This document shows positions 45,080 through 53,192 of a DNA stretch of 64,000 nucleotides, piece by piece (the stretch's first letter is position 1; each line of letters starts with the position of its first letter). Location of the stretch: assembly GCF_000315625.1 (NCBI RefSeq), contig NW_005434672.1:713374-777373 (forward strand). The letters are read 5' to 3'. The notes beneath the pieces were generated by a model. It did no database searches. It saw only the letters and a list, made by a program, of their open reading frames with translations, and was not told the DNA's origin. The position numbers and the translations under genes are program-made. The stretch is from Guillardia theta CCMP2712. Taxonomy: Eukaryota; Cryptophyceae; Pyrenomonadales; Geminigeraceae.

Positions 45080-46727
45080 CTACTCCCCGCTCTTCCCCTC
45101 GCTTATCCTGACCTGCAGCAAGCTCACACTGGGTTCAACTGTTTTTACCCTTGTCTTCGTTACCTGTGAGTAAATCAAAGTACCCAATGAAGCCATGGCG
45201 ATCCCAACGGCGTTGAGAGGAGAGATGTCGTTGCCTGACGGAAGGATCAGCACGGCACGACATGGCGAGGAGGGAGATGCCACCGAATTGCAGCCATCCG
45301 AAGAGGCACATGACGGGCCTGCGCAAAGAGTTGCAGACAGAGTGAGTGACGGCGGCAACTCTGCTGAGAACGAGCCAGGAGAGCTGCAGGTAGGCGTAGA
45401 AGGTAACGCCGTTCACCGCCAGCATCGTCATGTACTTGGAATCCGAAAACTTGATGGCGTCGAGGCCTGAGATCCCAAAGAAAGGAGCAGCCGCAAGCAG
45501 GAGGACGGCTTGGATGATCATGCCGAGGTAGCAGACCTGGAAGAAGAGGTTGAAGTTGTCCACACGATGAGAGGCCTTGATCCTCTTCGTGATGATTCCG
45601 CGGAAGGCAAACATGACATTGCAGATAGCGACAATCGCTAGTCCGGCGACGTTGAAGTCTGAGCTTTCGGCAGATGATAGAGCAGCACCGGCGATCACAG
45701 GAAGCAAGGAGAGGGACATGGGCAGGGTAATCTGGAGGAAAGGATGAGAAGTTCAAGCAGGAAAGTTGATAAGATAGAACAAGCGCCAACCTTCTCTGTC
45801 TTGAGAAACATCGTGGCAAGGAGCAAGGTGAAGAGAGGTTCGGTTGCTCGCAACGTCATCACAAGGGACACATGCATCATCCCCAGCGCCTGATTTCAAC
45901 CGTCATGGTCCACTGAGTTCTCACAGAAACTTTCCGAGTTGAGAGTGATAAATCCAGCAGCGAAGATCGCAGCGAGAAGTGAAGTCGACTGCAAAGCACA
46001 TCAGTCAAACGCTGACAGTCTTTGCAAACTTGCCTTGAGTTGAGAAAAGTTCTCAATCTCTTGGTAAGGAACGACTTTCAGCACCCGAATCACCACGAAG
46101 CCGCACAAGGAAGAGATGGTCAGCTGAATCAGAGTCAACAGGCCCCTGCCAACTCCATCACTCGACCAGATATCTTGTCTCTCCTCTTAATCCTACCAGT
46201 GTAGTCCGAGAGATTTCGTCGAGTTCGTGCAGACCACCTGAGTAACTCTCACTCCATCATGAGACGAGGGACTCGACAGGAGTGACCGAGGTTGCGTACC
46301 ACAAGACGATATACAAGATCAGTTCAGCATTCGCCTGTATGAATCCGGGTGAGAAGCTCCTGCTCATAGCTTGCCCACGTCAAACAAATCTCAGAAACTA
46401 CCCGCCATGATGGCACCACATCTCCTAGTTCTCCAGCTTTGCTCCCTTTAACGACGACCGCAGATTTCTCCTTCTTACAGGCTTGACATCAGCATAGCAT
46501 GAACATCTGCTTGAGCTGTGGGCACGCACCTTGTTAGCGCTAGCCTGCGATGGCGAAGCCTGCAATGCCATCTTGTTCTTCGGCAGAGCAGCTTTGCGGC
46601 CCGGGATCCGGAGGTTTGCTTTTCCTATCGAGGGGAAACTAAACGCGTCGACTGTGCATGCAAGAAGGGCTAAGACCAGAACCAACACCTTCCCTGCGAT
46701 AATGCGCAGCGTCACGTTCAGCCACAC
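45080..46727 (-). CDS. Plastid phosphate/sugar translocator (TPT/nucleotide-sugar transporter family)
   Basis: Nine exons: 46530-46727, 46402-46473, 46287-46334, 46197-46237, 46034-46145, 45925-45988, 45791-45889, 45284-45731, 45080-45234; about 411 aa. The TPT fold is seen as ANAELILYIVLWYATSVVC, GLLTLIQLTISSLCGF, the inner-half hallmark LRATEPLFTLLLATMFL, AICNVMFAFRGIITKRIK and the C-terminal DISPLNAVGIAMASLGTLIY. The N-terminus ends its signal peptide at TVDAFSFPS, a plastid-type bipartite presequence, so it should exchange phosphorylated C3/C5/C6 compounds across one of the plastid membranes. Exon 5 ends in a GC-AG intron (AAG|GCAAGT, 45989-46033). The exon 6-7 junction (45925/45889) is one base out of frame with canonical sites; this may be a sequence error or an unusual splice. 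Confidence 0.85.
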
Positions 46728-47327
46728 ATCAAGATGAAAGGAGGAGATGGCAACGGAGGATGATAATGAAGGATGACAGATCGAGGAGTTGGTAGAAGAG
46801 GAGGAGATCCTTGCGGAAGAGATTGTGGACGAGAACGAGGACGAGGACGAGGACGAAATGGCGGAGGAGAAGGAGGAGACGAGGTGGTTGTAGAGGAGGA
46901 GACGAGGTGGTTGTAGAGGAGGAGACGAGGTGGTTGAAGAGGAGGAGGATGGTTGCGACCGTATTCATGCATGGCCTCCTCTTGACCAGACTGTACCCTC
47001 CTCCCCGCTCATCCCCGCTCATTGCAATCTGTGCCCACATCCCCCCCACATCCCCGTCAGTTCAACGGAAGGCGGGAAACAGCATGGAATGTCCACTGAG
47101 TGCGAGAGGGGGGGAGGGGAGCAGGAGCAGGAGGAGAAGCGGAGGAGGAGGCCGAGGGAGTGAGAAGTTAGAAAGACATATGAATGGCGACAGAAGGGAT
47201 AAGAATGCCAAAAGAACATGTAGGCAAGGTAGGGAGGATGAAGGAGGATAGTAGAACATCGCGGGAGGCGGTTGAGAGCATCATCGTGACGCAGCTGAAT
47301 TGTTTGTTGTCCATCAGGTCAGCAAGC
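46728..47327. other. Divergent spacer with 23-bp tandem repeat
   Basis: Promoter-side spacer between the translocator (-) and EFHB (+). 46820-46860 is a GAGGACGAGGACG trinucleotide-like tract. 46881-46950 holds about three copies of a 23-bp unit starting GAGGTGGTTGTAGAGG. 47105-47165 is purine-rich. ORFs in this area are repeat translations. Confidence 0.6.
46881..46950 (+). repeat. 23-bp tandem repeat, about 3 copies
   Basis: The unit GAGGTGGTTGTAGAGGAGG plus AGAC is repeated at 46881 and 46904, with a third, slightly changed partial copy from 46927. Confidence 0.9.
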
Positions 47328-48948
47328 ATGTCAGGGCTGCACGTCGACACGACGCCGTTTCTACCTGCGGTGAGTCAGGCCTGTGGGCTTGCTGTGAGAG
47401 CACTGATGCTTGTGGCTGAAGGCGGGCAAGAAAGGAGGATCGCTCCATGAGACAGCAGCTGCTTGTTTCGTGGAAGAAGAACGTCCTCCTACACCGGAGC
47501 ACATCCGGCGCTTCAGAAAGTCCTACATGAAGCAGCCGGGGAAGCGAACTCAGCATTGGGGGCTAGAAAATGATCCTCCTCCTCGACCTTCGGAGTTCAC
47601 CTACGGAACTCCAGGAATGAAGTCTCGGGGGGTGGATGGACTGATGGGAAGTCATGCGGAGCCGACGAGTATGCAGGCATACCAACAGATGCGGGCGGAA
47701 ACGATCTATGAAACCAGCAAGAAGGAGCAACTTGGGAAAACATTGAATAGACACTATGAGTGGCCGAAGCAGATAGTACAGGACGAGGAATTTCGCTTCG
47801 GAGTGAAGGGATCAAAGGAGAAAGTAACGGCCATAGAAGTCATTCTCCCTTCCGACGCTCCTTCGCTGAACGTGACGGAAGAGCAGAAAGAGATGTACAA
47901 GCTCTCGCACTATGCCTACGAACCTGGCGAACAGAAAAGTCGAAAATATAATTGGCAAAAGGCTGGAATAGACCCAGTCACGCATGTGTTTGGGGCTGTA
48001 GCTGAGATAGACTACAAGGATGGTGTTGCGAAAGCGATCAATCCTGACCTGGAGTACGAAAGCAAGGTGTGCTGAAATCCAAAGTGTCATTGCTCTAATC
48101 TGGTATGTAGGTTCAACCGACTGAATTCATGCCAAAGTCTGTAGCAGATTTCAAGAAGGTGAATCTTTGATGTAATCAGTCAAAGCTGATGACTCTATAG
48201 GTTCGACAAGATGAACTTGGCAAAGTGAAGAACCTTGGTCTCGGGCGACACCCGGTTCCTCCCGACTACACCTATGGAATATCGTACAAGCGGGCAGATG
48301 ACTGGGGAGCAAAAGAATGCATTCAGGTAAGAGAAACTTGTGTCTGTATACCCCCCTGAGACTTTCGTTTCAGGGAAACTATACCGAAGAAGAGCAACTG
48401 CCTGATCCTGACCTCGGCCGATCATTGAGAAGGTGAGGTCAGACCTTTCTTTCCCTCCAACTCACGATGAGCGGCACAGAGGTTGTGCACCGGATGAAGT
48501 TCTCGTTTCTGAGAGAACCTTTGGCGTTCCAAATGTGCGAAACGATATCAAGCCCCCCAAGTTCCAATCAGTGGCTGACAGCAAGAACTACGGCAACGAA
48601 CCTGGAGCAAAGGTAAAGACTGATCGTTTCCTCGCCCCCCTGGTTGAATATCTTTTCAGGCATTGCTGTATCCGCAGCCTTACGCTACAAGAGGGGTGTA
48701 CGAGGAAGATTTCCTGAAGAAGTACCCCAAGGGAGAACTATGCGACATCGCGATCAGTGCAGGTTTCTGTGACACGATGGACGAGTTTGACAGGGTACGA
48801 CGATCTGAATTGACCTTGATATATTCACATTCGCTGAAGTCCTTTACAGCTCTACTCAGTGGCGTGCATCTCAAGTGGTGCCAGCGAAGATGAGATGATT
48901 ACTTTGGACTCGATCCGGAGGGCGATGTACGCTATTTCTCTAGAATGA
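47328..48948 (+). CDS. EFHB: EFHB-like flagellar protein (CFAP21)
   Basis: Eight exons (47328-47369, 47422-48066, 48111-48158, 48201-48326, 48374-48432, 48480-48612, 48660-48794, 48850-48948), 428 aa, all in frame. The protein shows the repeated FG-containing signatures of EFHB: FTYGTPGM, EEFRFGVKG, THVFGAVA, PDYTYGISYKRADDWGAK and ERTFGVPNVR. The C-terminus has an EF-hand-like helical part (FCDTMDEFDRLYSV, EDEMITLDSIRRAM) without obvious Ca-binding loops. EFHB is a microtubule inner protein of doublet microtubules in motile cilia, so the host is flagellate, as cryptophytes are. The start is set by the short first exon MSGLHVDTTPFLPA, spliced by a 52-nt intron. It converges with the kinase gene (85 bp apart). 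Confidence 0.82.
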
Positions 48949-49033
48949 TGCTGGCCTATCATCGGGAGTTGAGCGCAAAAGATCGCCGGTGGAAGTATTT
49001 CTTTCATGTCTCCATGTGGCAAAGGTGCTAAAT

Positions 49034-50314
49034 TCACAAGACAACCAGTCTGGACTTCCCTGCGACAAACGGATGCTTCAGGGCCTCTTCCGGTGTGATT
49101 CTTGCATCAGGGTCGCAAACGAGCATCTGTTGAAATCGTTCAAAGTCACATTTCATGGGTTGGCTACACTCCTCGAATTTACCTTCAATACAAGATCAGC
49201 AACTAGCTTTCGCTCCTCCTCTGTCTCGTCAATCCATTTCTCCCTGCATGCCAGCAAGTCAGTTGCCGCCAACAAGTCAGTTGCCATAGTCCTTCTACAG
49301 CATCGTTAGAGAGGTGCTTGACGTACCTGTGTTGCAGCAGCCTGCTTGTGATGCGCTTGTGAATGTCTTCTTTTCCTTGTTTCCTGTTGGATCGGCTAAC
49401 GAGGTTATCCACCTCCTTCATCGATTTTGTCGTCTCTTCATCACACCTGAACCCCCCGGGCCTGTCAGTTGCAGCCGAGCAAGACGTCACGAGACCTTCC
49501 AGTCATGTGCTCGGGCGGCATTCCTAGAGCATCCACAATGAGCAGCATCTGGTCTAGGGAATCTTTTCCCCTGAACGGGCAGATGCCACAAAACATCTCG
49601 ACCAGCAAACATCCTAGCGACCACATGTCTGCTTGAATGCTCGCGGGAATGCCCAGTAGAACCTCGGGTGAGCGGTACCACCGGCTCTGGACGTACATGT
49701 TCTCCTGAGCTCTGTCAGAGTAGGAGGCTCGTCACGCAGGCTAACCTGCATCTTCTGCTCTCTAGACGCCAAACCGAAATCGATCAGCACGGCCTTCTCC
49801 CTGGCTCTCTCCTTGACAATCAGGATATTCTCGGGTTTGATGTCGCAATGCACCATCCTTATGCTGTCTGAGGACATGAAGCGAAGAGTCTCGAGGATGC
49901 TCCTTACCGTGGACCTGAAGGTGGAATCTCATTCGCAGATTCTACGAGCTCTCCTCACCTTATCGACGTCATGGGTAGCCCAGCATTCTCATACGGAGAG
50001 CGGAGCAATTCTTGAGATACAGTCCTTCCGCGAATGAGCTCCATCACGATGCACAGCCTGGTCTTTTCATTTATGATTCCATAAAGCTTAGGAACGAACT
50101 TGTTTCCAGGGTCTCGAGCATTCAGAAAGATGAGGTTGCCCACCTCCTTGCGAAACTGATTGTGACGTGATCGGATTGCCTTGAAAGATTTGACGGCGTA
50201 CAGTTCATGGGTGTCCCTGTCCTCTGCAAGCCACACAGTCGCGCTGACACCTTCTCCGATCTTTTTGTGGAAAATCAACGTTTCTTCTGGGATGTCTTCG
50301 CATTCAAACCGCAT
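49034..50314 (-). CDS. DYRK-like protein kinase
   Basis: Six exons (49034-49126, 49183-49243, 49327-49461, 49496-49704, 49746-49914, 49959-50314), 340 aa. A complete kinase core is visible: Gly loop KKIGEGVSATVWLA, Lys in AVKSF, catalytic loop HCDIKPENIL, IDFG, the activation segment MYVQSRWYRSPEV with Tyr before Q-S-R as in DYRK/CLK kinases, SLGCLLVEMFCG, and the C-lobe Arg in DPDARITPEEALKHPF. The catalytic motif is HCDIKPEN rather than HCDLKPEN, a conservative change common in the family. It is almost only the kinase domain, with no long extensions. DYRKs autophosphorylate the activation-loop Tyr and then phosphorylate Ser/Thr. The introns are 34-83 nt. Confidence 0.9.
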
Positions 50315-50586
50315 TTTTGCCTTGACTCGACAACAAGGAAGTGACGTTGCAAAGGAATGAAAAGAATGGGCTCGAGTAGAGGGAGGAGAGGAGGGAGGAA
50401 CGGAGGGGGGAGAGGAGTGAGGAACGGAGGGGGGAGAGGAGTGGGAGGTGGCGAGAGGTGACCAGGAGAGGAGCTGAGGGCAGAGTAGCAGAGGAAGACG
50501 CGGTGGAGCATGAGGGAAGCGGTCAAAACGAGAGTTTGTGGGGAAGCGTATAAAAAAAATTACCATACAACTGTAAAACATATATG
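50315..50586. other. Kinase 5' flank / tRNA 3' flank
   Basis: Purine-rich GGAGGAACGGAGGGGGGAGAGG repeats lie at 50385-50450 on the plus strand. A run of A (T on the minus strand) at 50575-50578 lies 9 bp beyond the tRNA 3' end. Confidence 0.5.
50575..50578 (-). terminator. Pol III terminator of tRNA-Ser
   Basis: A TTTT run on the minus strand, 9 nt after the tRNA 3' end. Four or more T is the normal eukaryotic RNA polymerase III stop. Confidence 0.7.
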
Positions 50587-50668
50587 CGACCACGGCAGGG
50601 TTCGAACCTACGCGGGAAGATCCCAACAGATTTCAAGTCTGTCGCCTTAACCACTCGGCCACGTGGTC
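50587..50668 (-). tRNA. tRNA-Ser (anticodon UGA)
   Basis: 82 nt without intron. The acceptor stem pairs GACCACG with CGTGGTC. The D-arm carries the A-box TGGCCGAGTGGTTAAGG, the T-arm the B-box GGTTCGAACCC, and there is a long variable arm (TGGGATCTTCCCGC), as expected for type II tRNA-Ser. The anticodon loop is CTTGAAA, giving anticodon UGA, which reads UCA (and by wobble other UCN codons). No CCA is encoded, as normal for eukaryotic nuclear tRNA genes. Confidence 0.97.
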
Positions 50669-50959
50669 AAATCGCACATGGCTGTCAGTGCTCGCTGGCC
50701 TTTATCTATGTGTCAATTTGATGCCACAATGAGCAAACACTGGCGGCATGCCAGCGGCCTCGCTAGAAGAGGAGGGGAGCAAGGGAGCAAGGGAGCAAGG
50801 GAGCAGGAATGTAAGGGGATCAGGGTAGAATTATCTGTCGACATAATGCTCTGCGCGAACTGATGTTGTATTCATTTCGTAAAAATTAAAGAAGGTTGAA
50901 AACAAAACTAGAAAACTCCATAATGAAACCAGAAAACTGCTCAAAACACTTTCTTTGAC
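50669..50959. other. Intergenic
   Basis: 5' flank of the tRNA and 3' flank of DMC1. It has a small (GGGAGCAA)n repeat at 50778-50805 and is AT-rich from 50870. Nothing further is seen. Confidence 0.5.
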
Positions 50960-52593
50960 CTAATCCTTTGGGTCAATGATTCCAGCATCTGAGATCTTCA
51001 CAAAAAATTAGCTATCAAAAGCAGGAATTCTGATTTTTTTTGCATACTTGATATGAAGCTTCCGCTTCCGGTTGCGATGGCGAGTCCACAACCTTGCAAA
51101 TTCTGCAATCTCCCCTACCTTTCTTGAGCTCAAGACGAGTTGTAGAGGCATGCGCCAGCACGTGACCTCCAACTGACACATGGCTGTGAGTTTCATTGAA
51201 TGCGAAACATTGCACAATACCTGGCTTTTTGGGATCGGAGACGAAAGTCATTCCTCCGTCGGGATTGCTCATCACTTGATTGGTTATCAAGACCGCTACG
51301 TTGAATTCTTCCGCCATCTTTGTAATTTTGCTGAGCATTTGACCCAACGATTGCTGTCTTGCAGATAGCTCTCCTCGACCTACATAATCAACACGAAACA
51401 GCGACTGCGGTGAAAGGATTAGTCCAACATCACAACTCGGAATTCTCAAAGGAATCTTTACCGTCATGCTATCAATTATAAGGATAGCGAATGGCCCTTC
51501 CTCCATCATGATTGCTGCTAGATCTCGAATCATATTCATCTGATGGTCCGTATTGTACGCTCGAGCAATAAGCAAATTGTTCAGCACTGATTCACAGTCG
51601 ACACCGAACCTTTCAGCAATAGGTGCAATTTTTTCTACGGCCATCGTGTTGATCACAGCAAAATTATAGTTCAACATTCTCACCAGGTCGGAAAGCACCC
51701 TTTGAACATTGGTCAGCGTCAAAACCATGGAATCGCTGTAAGCCTACCTCGGTATCGATGATGGCCACTTTACCTTCCCCGCCACCATGCTGCGCTGGAA
51801 GCTAAGAAAAGGAGATCAATCATGATCGAGTTTTTTCACAGAACATGTTGCTTGTACCATTGCTGTCACGGCAAGGGTGTGGACCCATTGTGTTTTTCCA
51901 GTCCGAAACTCACCATAAATTTCTGTGATGCTGGAGCTCTCTAAACCGCCACCCAATAAAGCGTCAAGACCCTTGACTCCTAAATTGACGTCAAACTATT
52001 GAAAAGTATTCAAACCATGCTCGTTCCTGTTGTGATCTTCTTGATTCGCTTTCGAAGATGCAACGCTTCGACCCCTGTCTTGAATGAAAAAGACTGAAAT
52101 GAAAAAACACATAGTCAGCATCGTAAACAGTCATTCATGGGATTTGACCTTTTCTTTCTGGATTGCTTCGAGAACTTTGTCAATCTTCGCTTCCGTGATA
52201 CCTTTGATGAGGAGAAGATTCTTCTTGACGGTGTACAGAACAGATTCAACCTGGGCAGCAGAATGCGATTTACAATTTTTCAGACATAACATTGTATTAA
52301 GGTATGTACGGTATGATATCCCGCATCTTTGAATTTGTTGACATCTGTCTTTGTAATCTAGCAACATTACAGATAAGTGGGTATCAAAAAATCATAGCTG
52401 GGAGGATGACTTACCCCGTGCTTTGTCACCACCTCCAGGTCCTGAAAACAAAGTAAGGATTCATAGTATTGTAAAAACATGCATGAAGAAACAATTCAGG
52501 ACACTTCCACATAACATGAATTTGCCTTACCAGGTATGGGCTCTCGCTAGCAGCGGTGGCATGGCCAGAAGCCGATTGTGCTTGTGCTTGCAT
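50960..52593 (-). CDS. DMC1: DMC1-like meiotic recombinase (RecA/RAD51 family)
   Basis: Twelve exons: 52531-52593, 52415-52441, 52310-52357, 52149-52250, 52016-52093, 51858-51995, 51748-51801, 51684-51699, 51462-51634, 51221-51404, 51048-51172, 50960-50995; 347 aa. It is a strand-exchange ATPase that acts on single-stranded DNA ends. Seen: N-terminal helix-hairpin-helix region ([18 protein letters not shown]), [18 protein letters not shown], Walker [23 protein letters not shown], Walker [34 protein letters not shown] and [20 protein letters not shown]. The length and the [11 protein letters not shown] ending fit DMC1 better than RAD51. Exon 8 is only 16 nt. The step between exons 5 and 6 is a 20-nt GT-AG interval (51996-52015) that must be removed, since reading through meets TGA; it may be a tiny intron or an indel. 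Confidence 0.88.
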
Positions 52594-53192
52594 AGTTCAG
52601 GCGGGGCCACAAACTTTTGCGCGCCAACTGTTTCGCGGGTCGTTTTTATAGACCGTACAGTGTAATCAGGCAACGCCAAGCCTATATCTAGCATCAGGAC
52701 ACCTGTCAGTGTGTCCTGTCCTCGCTCTTCGCTGACACCGGGCCCACCGTGATCACCTGACAGGCCTCACTCACTGTCGCAGGCCTGGCAACAGCGGCGG
52801 GGCCGGGCCGGGCCGGGTGCGTGGCCCCGGGGACTCCGAAGATCCGATCGGATTGAGTCGTGCCGCGTACTGATCACTGACCACTCAGTGACTGCCAGGA
52901 CTCTGCCGCGGGGCTGTGACTGAGCCTTCAGACGGCCTCAGGTGAGCGCCACGGACGCCGGTGCCATGATGCACTCGGAGCCTCCGCTGCGCGCCCCGCC
53001 CCCCCGGGCCTCAGCGGCCCCTGAGTCTCAGCCGCCGGCGAGCCGGCCCGGGCCGTCGCCGTCCGACCGGGACGGTCCGATCAGCATCCGTCCGACACAT
53101 GAAGTTTTACTGAAGGAACTTTGCACACTGAATCCCGGGGCCATGAGACCATATAACGTCATACGAAGAAGCAAATGTTCTTTCGATTCTCT
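52594..53192. other. Intergenic GC-rich patch
   Basis: The largest GC patch of the window, about 52735-53095 (GGGGCCGGGCCGGGCCGGG, CCCGCCCCCCCGGGCC, GCCGCCGGCGAGCC). It is mixed with GACTCCGAAGATCCGATCGG and TCACTGACCACTCAGTGAC words. It lies between the 5' end of DMC1 and the 3' end of the CtpA gene. A short plus ORF at 52942-53250 is not supported. Confidence 0.6.
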
